Shown: positions 24,782 to 34,742 of the stretch, in pieces | Numbering within the stretch: the first letter of the stretch is position 1 | How the letters are laid out: the number at the start of each line of letters is the position of its first letter | Assembly: GCA_000431015.1 (NCBI GenBank) | Contig: HF986035.1 | Span: 1 to 48,212 of the forward strand | DNA length: 48,212 nucleotides | Direction of reading: 5' to 3' | Source of the DNA: Alistipes sp. CAG:514 | GTDB lineage: Bacteria; Bacteroidota; Bacteroidia; Bacteroidales; UBA932 | The notes under the pieces: generated by a model | What the model was told of the DNA's origin: nothing | Database searches by the model: none | What the model saw: the letters and a program-made list of their open reading frames with translations, nothing else | Translations under genes and position numbers: made by a program

Positions 24782-25459
24782 GTGCTGCTGAGTGTGGCCT
24801 GGTTCCCGCCGATCAGCTATTTCGCATTGATGGCTAAAGACTTCATCTTGTCTCCGGACAGGGTGAAGCCTTCTGTCGTTTATCTTGAGGCCTGCGAGCA
24901 TTACCAGAAGCAATCCTGGAGGAACCGCTTCCGTTACTATGCCGCCGACGGCCCTCAGAGCCTTAATTTCCCGATCATTCACGAAAGCGGAACCCATGAG
25001 CTGCCCATAACCGAGATCAAGGTGGACTATTCAACCCCATGGCTGGTCCGAACCGAGAGGGCGATCGCTTCGGCCTATGAGTCCTCGGCCTATTTTGAGT
25101 ACTACAAGGACGATCTCTTCGGGATTCTGGACTCTCGTCCCGCGACACTTTTCGAAATGAATGTCCTGATCCTCAACTACTTCCTCCGCAAGATCGGCAT
25201 CAGCGCCGACCTGAGGATGACTGAAGAATATGTTCCCGCGCGCTCCCGTGAGATTCCTGTGGAAACAGGCCGTTACGGAACCGACTATCGTGAGCTGATC
25301 CACCCCAAACGCCCTGACAACATACTAAGGGATCTGAGACTGGAAAAACCGTACTTTCAGGTCTTTGCCGGAAAGTACGGTTTCGTGCCGAATCTATCGA
25401 TCATGGATCTTCTCTTCAACGAAGGCCCTGACTCGATCTCTTATCTGAAAAATCTTTAG
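24782..25459 (+). CDS. WbqC-family protein
   Basis: The 225-residue product has the WbqC hallmarks: LSVAWFPPISYFALMA at the start, SWRNRFRYYAADG, LNFPI, and a C-terminal LSIMDLLFNEGP. WbqC proteins occur in O-antigen and envelope-sugar loci; their reaction is not settled. I chose the GTG at 24782, because the family begins very close to this residue; an ATG at 24713 lies inside lpxA in another frame. Its place after lpxA suggests an envelope role, but that is context only. The last 4 bp overlap the convergent porin gene. Confidence 0.8.
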   Translation: MLLSVAWFPPISYFALMAKDFILSPDRVKPSVVYLEACEHYQKQSWRNRFRYYAADGPQSLNFPIIHESGTHELPITEIKVDYSTPWLVRTERAIASAYESSAYFEYYKDDLFGILDSRPATLFEMNVLILNYFLRKIGISADLRMTEEYVPARSREIPVETGRYGTDYRELIHPKRPDNILRDLRLEKPYFQVFAGKYGFVPNLSIMDLLFNEGPDSISYLKNL

Positions 25460-27225
25460 AATCTCCAGCCGATCGTCGCCGTGACGTTGTAGATGTCCCT
25501 CTTGTTGAGGATCATCGGTGACGCAAGGTCGGACAGGTAGTCGGCGTAAGGGGAGATATATTCATCGGCCAGCATCGTCATCCTCGCCGCGATGTCGGCG
25601 AAGAACGAGCCGTTTGATGAGTAGCCGAGGCCAACCGAGAACGCGTTGATCCTGTCGTTCAGCTTTGTCTTGCTGTTGCCTTCGTAGACATATTCAGGAG
25701 TGGTGGTGAAGTTGTAGCCCGCGCGGACGGCGATCTCCGGCAGCGGCTTGAATTCCGCGCCGACCCTGACCATGTGCGACACGCCCATGCAGTTGCGGAT
25801 CTGGTCGTTCAGGCTGCTGAAGGTGTCGTTGCTCCAGCCTCCGTCCTTGCTCATGAACTTCATCGTGCTGTAGTCGGTCATCTCGTAGTCCGCGCTTAGA
25901 AGAGCCATTCCCGCGAAGGTGAACGCTGCTCCGGCGTTGAGTCTGTAAGGCGAGCGTAGTCTGTAGGAATAGTCCCCCTCAGGCGTCTTGGCCGACCCGT
26001 TGAATGAGGCGTCGGTGTAGTTGACATTGACGTCTTGTCTCCAACGTTCGTTGATTTCCATGATTGTCGGTGTCTGGACGGCCGCTCCAACGCGGATTCC
26101 GTCAATCGGTCTCCACAGAAATCCGAACTTTCCATAGACTCCGCTTCCATCGACCGTGTATGAGTAACGTGTACGGTAGTCGCTGAAACGAGTTATTCCT
26201 TTTTCTCCAAAGTCAATCTCGAAATTGTCAGGATTTGCGGCGGCCTCTTTGAAATACTCATCATAATTGTAGTTGAGAGATGTGACACCGAGGTTCACTC
26301 CGACGAAAAATGTCTCGCTGAAATTGAACCCGACGTTGAAAAGCGCGTCGTATTTGCTGCCGGTTACCTTGCGCCCGTAAGCCTGATTCAGAGGACCACC
26401 GAGGGATAGGCTGTAAATGCCGTTCCCGTCTTTGTCCATGACAACGCCGTCTTTGATGTATTCCCCCTCGCCGAGTGTGTAATAACCATCATTGACTTCT
26501 TGCTCGGTGACAGGCCTGCACATTTCTGTCGCGGCTACGTAACGATAAGCGTAGTTGGGGTCAGAAGAGTTCCCGTAGTTTGCTATCGCTCCAGCCTGCG
26601 CATTTACGATGGCATTCCACGGGGCGGGCATATTCCGGTCGTCATTCTCGTAATAGGCGTTGTCCCAAATGTCAATTTTGTTTCCCTTGCCGTCGAGGTG
26701 ACCATTCAGAAAGCCCGAATGGAATCCGTTAGCGCCGACCGCCATCGCACTGATGTAACTCGTCTTGTCGTTCACCCCTCCGGCCAGCATCTTGCCGGTG
26801 AAATTGTTCGTTCCGTTGACGACGATTCCGTAAGTGATGGACTTAAGGCCGCTTCTGTTCCCTAAGTTCCAATTGAACGTGGCACCGAAGTTCGGCAAAG
26901 AGAACCGTGTCAGGTTCTTGCCCTGCTCATTGACGAACTTGTCAACTCCTCCGACAGGGTAGGCGCTGTAGGATGAGTTCATCGAACTGAGCGTGAGATT
27001 CGGCGTGATCGTGAACTGGGAGTATCCCGCCACGGCCGATCCCGCAGGATTGATACCGATTGACCCGAGGTCGCCGCCGACAGCCGTCATCGCGTTGCCC
27101 ATACCGATCGACCTTGCCGTTCCGTAGTAGTTGTTCTGGCTGAATGTCAGCCCGTCGTACATAGTCTGCGCCCCGGCCGCTACAGCGGTCAATGACAAAA
27201 GCGCAGTGGATATTGCCTTTCTCAT
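25456..27225 (-). CDS. OmpP1/FadL-family outer membrane porin
   Basis: The 589-residue outer membrane beta-barrel has a signal peptide (cleavage near AAGAQ) and the FadL N-terminal region GTARSIGMGNAMTAVGGDLG followed by IGINPAGSA. Many amphipathic strands follow, with the sequence ending in an aromatic residue (IGWRF). FadL proteins pass hydrophobic compounds such as fatty acids; the substrate here is unknown. It lies 18 bp after the biased lipoprotein gene on the same strand and may share its transcript. No terminator separates it from the convergent WbqC gene. Confidence 0.88.
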   Translation of the reverse strand: MRKAISTALLSLTAVAAGAQTMYDGLTFSQNNYYGTARSIGMGNAMTAVGGDLGSIGINPAGSAVAGYSQFTITPNLTLSSMNSSYSAYPVGGVDKFVNEQGKNLTRFSLPNFGATFNWNLGNRSGLKSITYGIVVNGTNNFTGKMLAGGVNDKTSYISAMAVGANGFHSGFLNGHLDGKGNKIDIWDNAYYENDDRNMPAPWNAIVNAQAGAIANYGNSSDPNYAYRYVAATEMCRPVTEQEVNDGYYTLGEGEYIKDGVVMDKDGNGIYSLSLGGPLNQAYGRKVTGSKYDALFNVGFNFSETFFVGVNLGVTSLNYNYDEYFKEAAANPDNFEIDFGEKGITRFSDYRTRYSYTVDGSGVYGKFGFLWRPIDGIRVGAAVQTPTIMEINERWRQDVNVNYTDASFNGSAKTPEGDYSYRLRSPYRLNAGAAFTFAGMALLSADYEMTDYSTMKFMSKDGGWSNDTFSSLNDQIRNCMGVSHMVRVGAEFKPLPEIAVRAGYNFTTTPEYVYEGNSKTKLNDRINAFSVGLGYSSNGSFFADIAARMTMLADEYISPYADYLSDLASPMILNKRDIYNVTATIGWRF

Positions 27226-27243
27226 TTCAATTGTTATTAATGG

Positions 27244-28671
27244 TTACCTTCTTCCGCCACTGCTTCTGGAGCTGCCGCCACCGCCGTACGAACCTCCTGA
27301 GCTTCTGGATGATCCGCCGCCGGAGAAACCGCCACCTGAGTAGCCGCTGCTACGGCTTGAGCTGCCGGAAGAATATGAACTTGAACTTCTGCTTGTGGAG
27401 TAGCTGCTTGAGCTCCTCGTCGAGCCGGATGAATAATCATTGCTGGATGAGGACCTGTAAGAAGATCCCGAAGACCTGTAGCTTCCAGAAGAACTCCTGC
27501 TGGAACTACCTGATGAGTAGCCTCCTGATGTCGTTCCGCTTGAACTTCTACTGCTTGCCGGTCTTGAGTACATCGTTGATGACGAAGATGATGAACGGCT
27601 GCTGCCGTAGGATGACCTTACGGAAGAGGATCCGGTCGAGGTTCCAAATGAGGATGAACCGCTGGATCTGACCGTACTTCCCGCTGATGACCGTACTGAC
27701 GACGCTCTGTCCGCCGATGATCTGACGGATGACGATCTGGATGACGAAGACCTTACAGAAGAGGAGGCCGGTCTGTTCACCGATGAGATCGATGACCTTG
27801 TGCCGCCGGTGCGTCCGCCGAGGCTTGATGATCTGGTGGACGATGCTGACATCGAGGTCCTTGTCGATCCGGAAATTCCTCTGGATCTGGTCATTGATGA
27901 GCTTCTTACGCCCGCGCTTCCTGACGCTGATCCTATGCCGCTTCTCCTGCCGGAGCCGGTTGTTGACAAGCGTGGCGTATAGACTCTGCCGCTTCCCGGA
28001 CCGAAGAAGTCGTGGCCGTGGTGGTGATGATGATGATGACCATAGCCCCATCCTCCGTAGTACCACGGATCATGCCATCCGCCGTACCAGCCTCCATACC
28101 ATCCGCCGTACCATCCGCTATAGTACCAAGGGTCCCGGTACCATGGGTCGTACCATCCGCTGTAATACCACGGACTGCCCCATATCCAGGAATATCCATA
28201 ATACCAAGGGTCGTAGTGCCACGGTGAGTACCAACCACCATAGTACCAAGGATTCGCGCCCCAATAGATTGACGTGTAGAAAGGACGGTTCCAGGAATAC
28301 CATGACGTCGCGTACCAAGGCTGGTAGGCTGCCCAGGTGTCCCATCCATTGTCGTAAAGGTAAACGGATGTGGTGTTGTTAGTGTTGTTGAAGTCTATTC
28401 TCGCCGCTTTGTTCTCAGGGATGAACAGAGTGTCAACCTTCTCACCGCTTTTCATGAAGATAGGTGAGTTCTTGGTCTTGGCTACCAGAAGATCCGTCTC
28501 TTCCTCGTTGGCTGATTCGACGGCTTCCCCGGCTTGGATCCTGGCCTTGGAGGTATAGTAGATTCCGTCCTGATACCTCTGTCTGGAGGCATCACTGGCG
28601 TAGCGCGCAGCTGAACCGCACGAAGTCAGTGCAAGAAGCGCCGAGATAAAGATGATTGTGCGTGTTTTCAT
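27244..28671 (-). CDS. Lipoprotein with W/Y/G-rich and Ser/Arg-rich low-complexity halves
   Basis: The 475-residue product has a lipoprotein signal (LLALTSC, Cys18) and an N-terminal region to about residue 115. Next comes a roughly 110-residue segment built from repeated WYYGGWY, DPWYY and YGGW motifs, ending in seven consecutive His. The C-terminal half is almost only Ser, Arg, Gly, Thr and Tyr. Similar Bacteroides proteins have been labelled vitellogenin-like, a name without functional value. A cell-surface structural or metal-binding role is conceivable. AGGAG lies 9 bp before the ATG at 28671; an in-frame ATG at 28725 lacks a signal peptide next to it. The FadL-like gene follows after 18 bp. 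Confidence 0.8.
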   Translation of the reverse strand: MKTRTIIFISALLALTSCGSAARYASDASRQRYQDGIYYTSKARIQAGEAVESANEEETDLLVAKTKNSPIFMKSGEKVDTLFIPENKAARIDFNNTNNTTSVYLYDNGWDTWAAYQPWYATSWYSWNRPFYTSIYWGANPWYYGGWYSPWHYDPWYYGYSWIWGSPWYYSGWYDPWYRDPWYYSGWYGGWYGGWYGGWHDPWYYGGWGYGHHHHHHHGHDFFGPGSGRVYTPRLSTTGSGRRSGIGSASGSAGVRSSSMTRSRGISGSTRTSMSASSTRSSSLGGRTGGTRSSISSVNRPASSSVRSSSSRSSSVRSSADRASSVRSSAGSTVRSSGSSSFGTSTGSSSVRSSYGSSRSSSSSSTMYSRPASSRSSSGTTSGGYSSGSSSRSSSGSYRSSGSSYRSSSSNDYSSGSTRSSSSYSTSRSSSSYSSGSSSRSSGYSGGGFSGGGSSRSSGGSYGGGGSSRSSGGRR

Positions 28672-28819
28672 TTCTGAATCTCCTATATTTAACAATAAAT
28701 TCGTAACTTCGTGGCCGTATTCCAAGGTATCGGCCTACGATTGTTTGCTGTAAACAAAATCCATACCTTTCGGAATATTGCACAATAATAAGAATATTTG
28801 ACAAAAACAACAATATTAC

Positions 28820-30298
28820 ATGGCAAAGGAAGTGACAAAAAGATCTGAGAATTACTCTCAGTGGTATAATGATTTGGTTGTCAAGGCTGACCTGGCGGAG
28901 CAGTCCGCCGTCAGAGGCTGCATGGTCATAAAGCCTTATGGCTATGCGATTTGGGAGAAGATGCAGCAGGCCTTGGACAAGATGTTCAAGGAGACGGGGG
29001 CGGTGAACGCCTATTTCCCGCTTTTCATCCCTAAGTCTTTCTTCAGCAGGGAGGCCGAGCATGTGGCCGGGTTCGCGAAGGAGTGCGCCGTCGTCACGCA
29101 CCACAGGCTCATGAACGATCCTGACGGTAAGGGCGTTGTCGTGGATCCTTCCGCAAGGCTGGAGGAGGAGCTGATCGTGAGGCCGACCTCCGAGACAATC
29201 ATCTGGAGTACCTACAAGAACTGGATCACCTCGTGGAGGGATCTGCCGATCATGTGCAACCAGTGGGCGAACGTCGTCCGTTGGGAGATGCGCACAAGGC
29301 TTTTCCTCCGTACCGCCGAGTTCCTTTGGCAGGAAGGCCACACGGCCCATGCCACCTCGCAGGAGGCTCAGGAGGAGGCTCAGAGAATGGTGCAGGTGTA
29401 CGCTAAATTCGCCCGCGAGTTCATGGCCCTGCCGGTTGTCGTGGGACACAAGAGTCCTAACGAGAGGTTCGCCGGAGCCCTTGACACCCTCACGATCGAG
29501 GCGATGATGCAGGACGGCAAGGCTCTACAGGCCGGTACCTCGCATTTCCTCGGACAGAACTTCGCCAAGTCGTTTGACGTGAAGTTCACGGACAAGGAAG
29601 GTCAGCAGCAGTACGTCTGGGCCACGTCCTGGGGCGTGTCCACCAGGCTGATGGGAGCGCTTGTGATGGCTCATGGCGACGACAATGGCCTTGTACTGCC
29701 GCCGGCGCTGGCCCCGATCCAGGTGGTCATGGTTCCGATCTACAAGACGGACGAGGAGCATGCCAGAATTCTCGAGAAGATGGATCAGCTAAAGAAAGCC
29801 CTTGAGGCCGAGGGTCACACGGTCAAGATCGATGACCGTGACACGCTCCGTCCGGGATTCAAGTTCGCCGAGTGGGAGCTCAAGGGAGTTCCGGTGCGTC
29901 TTGCGATGGGGCCGCGCGACCTTGAGAACGGCACCGTCGAGGTCCACAGAAGAGACACGTTGCAGAAGCAGACTGTCGCCCTTGAGGGACTTGACAAGTC
30001 GATCGCCGCTCTTCTTGATGACATCCAGAAGACGATCTACCAGAAAGCATTCGACTTCCGCGCCTCGAATGTCGAGAAATGCGACGACTGGGAGGAGTTC
30101 AAGACCAAGATTGGCACAGGCAAGTTTTTGCTCTGCCATTGGGACGGCACCGCCGAGACCGAGCAGAAGATCAAGGACGAGACCAAGGCCACGATCAGGT
30201 GCATTCCTGTGGACAGTTTTGTCTGCGAGGAGGAAGGCAGGGACATCTACTCCGGCAAGCCTTCGAAACAGAGGGTGGTTTTCGCCATTTCGTATTAA
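28820..30298 (+). CDS. proS: Prolyl-tRNA synthetase, eukaryote/archaeal-like type
   Basis: This class II synthetase charges tRNA-Pro. The 492-residue product lacks the editing insertion of the long bacterial form and instead matches the short eukaryote/archaeal-like form. It has the motif 1 region (GCMVIKPYGYAIWEKMQ), RPTSETIIW, the motif 2 loop TRLFLRTAEFLWQEGHTAH, motif 3 (GVSTRLMGALVMAHGDDNG), the anticodon-binding domain and a C-terminal zinc-binding-type domain ending in Tyr. It starts the proS-DUF3078-tilS operon. Confidence 0.96.
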   Translation: MAKEVTKRSENYSQWYNDLVVKADLAEQSAVRGCMVIKPYGYAIWEKMQQALDKMFKETGAVNAYFPLFIPKSFFSREAEHVAGFAKECAVVTHHRLMNDPDGKGVVVDPSARLEEELIVRPTSETIIWSTYKNWITSWRDLPIMCNQWANVVRWEMRTRLFLRTAEFLWQEGHTAHATSQEAQEEAQRMVQVYAKFAREFMALPVVVGHKSPNERFAGALDTLTIEAMMQDGKALQAGTSHFLGQNFAKSFDVKFTDKEGQQQYVWATSWGVSTRLMGALVMAHGDDNGLVLPPALAPIQVVMVPIYKTDEEHARILEKMDQLKKALEAEGHTVKIDDRDTLRPGFKFAEWELKGVPVRLAMGPRDLENGTVEVHRRDTLQKQTVALEGLDKSIAALLDDIQKTIYQKAFDFRASNVEKCDDWEEFKTKIGTGKFLLCHWDGTAETEQKIKDETKATIRCIPVDSFVCEEEGRDIYSGKPSKQRVVFAISY

Positions 30299-30320
30299 TT
30301 GGGAACATAGTAAACTGACT

Positions 30321-31394
30321 ATGAACATAGAAGTAATCAGACGTGCCGTACTTTCCTCGGCTCTCGTTCTTTTGGCGCTGACAGCTTCCGCCCAGACCGA
30401 CACGACGAGGAAGGACGCGCAGTCCGCCGCCGCCGCCGCTGCAAGGGTCTTGGCTCAGACAGAGGTGACAAAGGTCACCCCTCCTAAGCCGAACTATTGG
30501 ACCAACTCGTTGATGACCAACCTCAACTTTGTTCAGAGCAGTTTTACCAACTGGGCGAAGGGAGGTTACAATAACTACGCGCTGAGCACCTACATCGACG
30601 GCAACGCCAGGTGGAAGAAAAATGAGATGTACTGGAACAACCGTCTCCAGCTGGACTACGGATTCCTCTATTCCGCGGACAAGCCTATCGTGCAGAAGAA
30701 CAAGGACAGGATCCTCTTTGAGAGCACTTGGGGCTACAAGGCGACGAACACCTTGAACTACTCCGCCAAGTTCACCTTCCTCAGCCAGTTCGCCAATGGC
30801 TACAACTATCCTACTCCGGCCGTGGAGGAGGGAAAGGAGCCTTCAATCAAGGATTGGCGCAAGGCCCGTGTGCTCAAGTCAAGCATTCTTTCTCCTGGTA
30901 CGGTCAATCTCGGTCTTGGTATTGACTGGGTGCCGAACAAGTGGCTGACAGTCAACCTGGCTCCGCTTACCGGCGGCTTCACCATCGTGGGCAGCGAAAG
31001 GCTGAGGAAGAACTACGGAATGGAGAGGAAGAAAAAGTACGGGAACACCGAGGTGTACCCGGATGATAAGGAATACTACTATAAGCCAGCACGTTTCGAG
31101 TTCGGTGCGCAGATGACGGCAGACGCCAAAGTCCGGGTCAACGAGAATTTCGAGGGGTCCACGCACCTGCTCTTGTTCTCCAACTACCTGAAGGAGCCTC
31201 AGAACATCCGTGTGAACTGGGACACCCGCATGATGTGGAAACTCAGCAAGTTCTTCTCGCTTAACATCACCACGAACCTCATCTATGACGACACGGTTCT
31301 TGTCACCGACAAGGATGGCAACGTCGGCAGGAGAGTCCAGTTCGCACAGGCGCTCCAGTTCGGCTTCACCTACACGTTCGTGAGCAAGAAATAA
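30321..31394 (+). CDS. DUF3078 family secreted protein, probable outer membrane barrel
   Basis: The 357-residue product has a signal peptide (cleavage near LTASAQT), an Ala-rich spacer and then beta-strand-rich sequence. It carries the DUF3078 hallmarks NYWTNSLMTNLNFVQSSFTNWAKGG-like start (cut short here), WGYKATNT and LAPLTGGFTIV, and ends in an aromatic strand (FGFTYTFVSKK). DUF3078 is a Bacteroidetes family of unknown role. The ATG at 30321 is 22 bp after proS and its stop is 16 bp before tilS, so it is in their operon. Confidence 0.85.
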   Translation: MNIEVIRRAVLSSALVLLALTASAQTDTTRKDAQSAAAAAARVLAQTEVTKVTPPKPNYWTNSLMTNLNFVQSSFTNWAKGGYNNYALSTYIDGNARWKKNEMYWNNRLQLDYGFLYSADKPIVQKNKDRILFESTWGYKATNTLNYSAKFTFLSQFANGYNYPTPAVEEGKEPSIKDWRKARVLKSSILSPGTVNLGLGIDWVPNKWLTVNLAPLTGGFTIVGSERLRKNYGMERKKKYGNTEVYPDDKEYYYKPARFEFGAQMTADAKVRVNENFEGSTHLLLFSNYLKEPQNIRVNWDTRMMWKLSKFFSLNITTNLIYDDTVLVTDKDGNVGRRVQFAQALQFGFTYTFVSKK

Positions 31395-31410
31395 ATCCGC
31401 TGTTCCGATC

Positions 31411-32787
31411 ATGCAGGAGAGGTTTGACAGAATCTTGAAAGGACTGCTTCCCGAAGGGGAGGCGGTCCTTTTGGGTGTCAGCGGAGGAGTGGATTCGATG
31501 TGCATGGCGGAATTATTTCTCAACTCATCCTTGAGACCTCGTTTCGCCTTGGCTCACTGCAACTTCCATCTACGGGGAGAGGAGAGCGACTCGGACGAGG
31601 CTTTGGTCAGGGAATGGGCCGGGAGTCACGGCGTGATGTTCATAAAGAAAGATTTTGACACCCGTGGCCATGCCGCCGCGAGAGGAATCAGCGTCGAGAT
31701 GGCGGCGAGGGAGCTGCGATACGCCTGGTTCGCACAGGTCTGCGGGGAGGGAAATTATGCCGCCCTGGCTGTGGCTCACAATGCCAACGACAATGCCGAG
31801 ACAATGATTCTCAACCTGTTGCGAGGAACGGGGCTGAAAGGAATGACCGGAATGCGACGCTGCTCAAATCTCCCAGACTCGCCGACGCTCCTTCTGAGGC
31901 CGCTTCTCGATTTCACGAGGAAGGATATTCATGAATATGCCCTCTCGCGTGGCCTGCCGTGGCATGAGGACAGCACCAACGCGGATTCGGCCTACAAGCG
32001 CAACTGCGTCCGCAACGAGATATTCCCGCTCTTCGAGAGGTTGAACCCTTCCTTCCTGGCGACATTGAACGATGATGCGGAGCGGTTCGCGCAGGTGCAG
32101 TCGGTGGCCGATGAATATGTCAGGACGGTTTCGGAGGAGGTCGTGCGCCTTGGGGCTGGACGGCTGCCGGTCATTGATCATCAGTTGCTTACGAGCAAAA
32201 GTAATTGGGAATATGCCCTTTTCCGCATCCTTGAGCCTTTCGGGTTCTTGTCTTCGACGGTGGCGGATCTTGTCTCGCTGCTGAAAGGCGGCGGCACCGT
32301 CAGCGGCAGGAAATTCGTCTCCGGCGACCATCTTGCCGTGACTTCGGCTCGGGAGATACGTGTCCTGCGGGATTCGCGCGCAGTGGCTCGACAAGCCCGG
32401 CAGTCTGCCGAAGATGCTGGCATAACCATCGAAGGGCCGGGAGCATATTCATTGAACGGAGTAAGGTTATCCGTCTCTTTGTCCGATGACGTGAGGAATG
32501 TGTGGACTGTTCTCGGCGAGACTAAATTCGACACGTCCAAGATTCCGTTTCCTTTTGTTGTAAGACATTGGCGGCCAGGTGACTGGATGCGCCCGCTGGG
32601 CATGCGTGGCCGCAAGAAGCTCAGCGACATGTTCGTGGATCTGAAACTTGATGTTCTTGAAAAGGAAAAAGCCCTCGTCATCGCTGACGAAGGCTCTCAC
32701 GTTCTTGCCTTGCTGGGTCATCGTATCGATGACGCTGTCAAGGTGACGGAAGCCACGGCATCCGTCACCATTATCCGTCTTATCTGA
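31411..32787 (+). CDS. tilS: tRNA(Ile)-lysidine synthase
   Basis: TilS converts C34 of the AUA-reading tRNA-Ile to lysidine. The 458-residue product has the PP-loop GVSGGVDSMCMAE near residue 25, AHCNFHLRGEESD, HNANDNAETMILNLLRGTG, the central domain and the TilS C-terminal domain (WRPGDWMRPLGMRGRKKLSD). It is the last gene of the proS operon. Its 3' end overlaps convergent sppA by 8 bp, with no terminator between them. Confidence 0.95.
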   Translation: MQERFDRILKGLLPEGEAVLLGVSGGVDSMCMAELFLNSSLRPRFALAHCNFHLRGEESDSDEALVREWAGSHGVMFIKKDFDTRGHAAARGISVEMAARELRYAWFAQVCGEGNYAALAVAHNANDNAETMILNLLRGTGLKGMTGMRRCSNLPDSPTLLLRPLLDFTRKDIHEYALSRGLPWHEDSTNADSAYKRNCVRNEIFPLFERLNPSFLATLNDDAERFAQVQSVADEYVRTVSEEVVRLGAGRLPVIDHQLLTSKSNWEYALFRILEPFGFLSSTVADLVSLLKGGGTVSGRKFVSGDHLAVTSAREIRVLRDSRAVARQARQSAEDAGITIEGPGAYSLNGVRLSVSLSDDVRNVWTVLGETKFDTSKIPFPFVVRHWRPGDWMRPLGMRGRKKLSDMFVDLKLDVLEKEKALVIADEGSHVLALLGHRIDDAVKVTEATASVTIIRLI

Positions 32788-34597
32788 TCTCGATCTCGAA
32801 CGGCATCCTTGCGAAGACAAGGTCGCCCTGTCCTTTGGTCCAGGTCCTCTGCCATGTGAGAAGGCTGTTTGCCACGCTCTCAAGCGGGGTTCCCGCGAGC
32901 GCGTTCGCCACGGACTCCTCAGGTGTGGTCGTCTTGCCGAACTGCTGCATCAGCTGCTCGATAGCCGTCAGCGGCTTAGGATAGTTCACGATGCCCCAGT
33001 TGTCCACATCGGAGTCGCCGGCCATGGAAGCGGCGTAGGCGACAGCGTCCTCCAGCGTGCCGATCTCGTCGACAAGCCCTATCTTCAATGCGTCTGTACC
33101 TGTCCAGACACGTCCTTGGGCGATGCTGTCAACGGATTCGAAGGTCTTATCACGTCCCTGGGCGACGATGCTGACGAAATTGTTGTAGATGTCATCCACA
33201 TAGACCTGCATCCAGGCTGTCTCCTCGGCGTCGAACGGTCTTGTGAGGGAAAGCATGTCGGAATGCTTGTGTGAGTTTACCGGAACCATGTTCACATGCA
33301 CCACATTCTTGAGGGTCTTGCCGAACTCCGGGATCGCCGAGAACACTCCGATCGAGCCGGTGAGCGTGGTGGCGTTGGTGAATATGTGGTCGCAGCTGTT
33401 GGAGATCCAGTAGCCGCCGGACGCCGCGTAGTCGCCGTAGGACGCGATGACAGGCTTGACGGCCCTCGTAAGATCGATCTCTTCCTTTATCTTGCTGGCT
33501 GCCAGTACGGTGCCTCCAGGAGAATTGACTCTCAAGACAACAGCCTTGACGCTGGAGTCGGCCCTGACCTTGGCGATGATCCTTGCGAAACGGTCGCCGC
33601 AGATGTTGTTGGGATCCTCCTGCTCGACGATGTTGCCGTTGGCGTAGATGACCGCGATCTTTTTCTTGGCCGTGAGGTTAGGAGTGACCTTGGCGGCGGC
33701 GTAGTCGGAGAGCGGGATGAATTTCACGTCCTTGTAGCTGTCCTTGGAGGCGAGGGCGGTGAGCTTGTCTTTATATTCCTCCACAGAGAGTATCCCGTCC
33801 GCCAGATTGTGCCTTAGCATGTCTTCGGGAAGGGCGATCGAGAGGTGGTCGATGAAGAAGTTGAGCGAGTCCACGCTGACTCCTCTGCTTTCGGCGGTCT
33901 CTTTGGCGACGGTCTCCCACATTGAGTCGATCATGGCCTGGTTCTGCTCCATGTTCTCTGGACTTGGCGCGTTCTTGATGTAGGTCTCGCCGGCGCTCTT
34001 GTACTTGCCGTGGCGGATGAGCTGGTAGCTGACACCGAGCTTGTCGAGCAAGTCCTTGAGGAACAGCATCCTGCCGCTGATGCCAAGCATGAATGTGTTT
34101 CCTCCGTGGTGCGATGTCGTGTAGATCTTGTCGGCCACTGAGGCGAGATAGTAGCTACCCGATGTGAAAGCCTCCCCGTAGGCGACGACGGCCTTGCCGC
34201 TCTTCCTGTAATCGGTGAGGGCTTTCCTGATCTCCTCAAGTTTGGTAAGGCTGGTGGCGGCGCCGTCGGCCTTGATGAGGATGTACCTTACTCCCGGATC
34301 CTCGGCTGCCTTATGTATGGCGGACACCGCGTCCCTGATGCCCAAAGGGGTGATGTCCTTGTTCTGGATCGATGCAAGAGGATTGTTTTCCTGTGTCTGT
34401 TCAATGATAGCAAGTTTGGACATGTCCATAATCAACACGCCCTCCTTTGGTATGACCGCGCCGGATCCTCCTGATAATGAGGCGCTTGCAAGCATAGAGG
34501 CGAACATCATGAAGAACATGACGGATTTCACGATGCCCCAGACAAACAGGCCGCACACCACGGCCAGCACCCATTTTACGAATTCTTTACCGTTCAT
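32780..34597 (-). CDS. sppA: Signal peptide peptidase SppA, 67-kDa type
   Basis: SppA is a membrane-anchored periplasmic serine protease that degrades cleaved signal peptides. The 605-residue product has one N-terminal membrane helix (about 8-35) and the two tandem domains of the long form. The catalytic pair is visible: Lys157 in YYLASVADKIY of the N-terminal domain and Ser393 in YAASGGYWIS of the C-terminal domain. The ATG at 34597 is preferred to 34663, because a -7 element (34640-34647) lies between them. It is convergent with tilS (8-bp overlap) and divergent from the TonB receptor gene. Confidence 0.95.
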   Translation of the reverse strand: MNGKEFVKWVLAVVCGLFVWGIVKSVMFFMMFASMLASASLSGGSGAVIPKEGVLIMDMSKLAIIEQTQENNPLASIQNKDITPLGIRDAVSAIHKAAEDPGVRYILIKADGAATSLTKLEEIRKALTDYRKSGKAVVAYGEAFTSGSYYLASVADKIYTTSHHGGNTFMLGISGRMLFLKDLLDKLGVSYQLIRHGKYKSAGETYIKNAPSPENMEQNQAMIDSMWETVAKETAESRGVSVDSLNFFIDHLSIALPEDMLRHNLADGILSVEEYKDKLTALASKDSYKDVKFIPLSDYAAAKVTPNLTAKKKIAVIYANGNIVEQEDPNNICGDRFARIIAKVRADSSVKAVVLRVNSPGGTVLAASKIKEEIDLTRAVKPVIASYGDYAASGGYWISNSCDHIFTNATTLTGSIGVFSAIPEFGKTLKNVVHVNMVPVNSHKHSDMLSLTRPFDAEETAWMQVYVDDIYNNFVSIVAQGRDKTFESVDSIAQGRVWTGTDALKIGLVDEIGTLEDAVAYAASMAGDSDVDNWGIVNYPKPLTAIEQLMQQFGKTTTPEESVANALAGTPLESVANSLLTWQRTWTKGQGDLVFARMPFEIEIR

Positions 34598-34639
34598 AGT
34601 CTTGAATCGTTTTGTTTTTGGTTGACTGAAATATTCATG

Positions 34640-34679
34640 CAAATTTAAGCATTTTCTTGACATTCAATTATTATCTTTG
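34640..34679. promoter_or_regulatory. Divergent promoters of sppA (-) and TonB receptor (+)
   Basis: TAAATTTG on the minus strand (34640-34647) and TATCTTTG on the plus strand (34672-34679) are both TAnnTTTG elements. They fix the likely start codons of both genes downstream of in-frame alternatives. Confidence 0.6.
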
Positions 34680-34742
34680 CGAAAGTGTATTACTTTTTTG
34701 ATGCTTGTTTTTAAGTCAGAGCGTATGGCTCGCCGTACCATT

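Noticed and set aside
28764..28771. TACCTTTC as proS promoter
   Set aside because: One base off the consensus and with poor spacing to the nearest TTTG; too weak to list as a feature.
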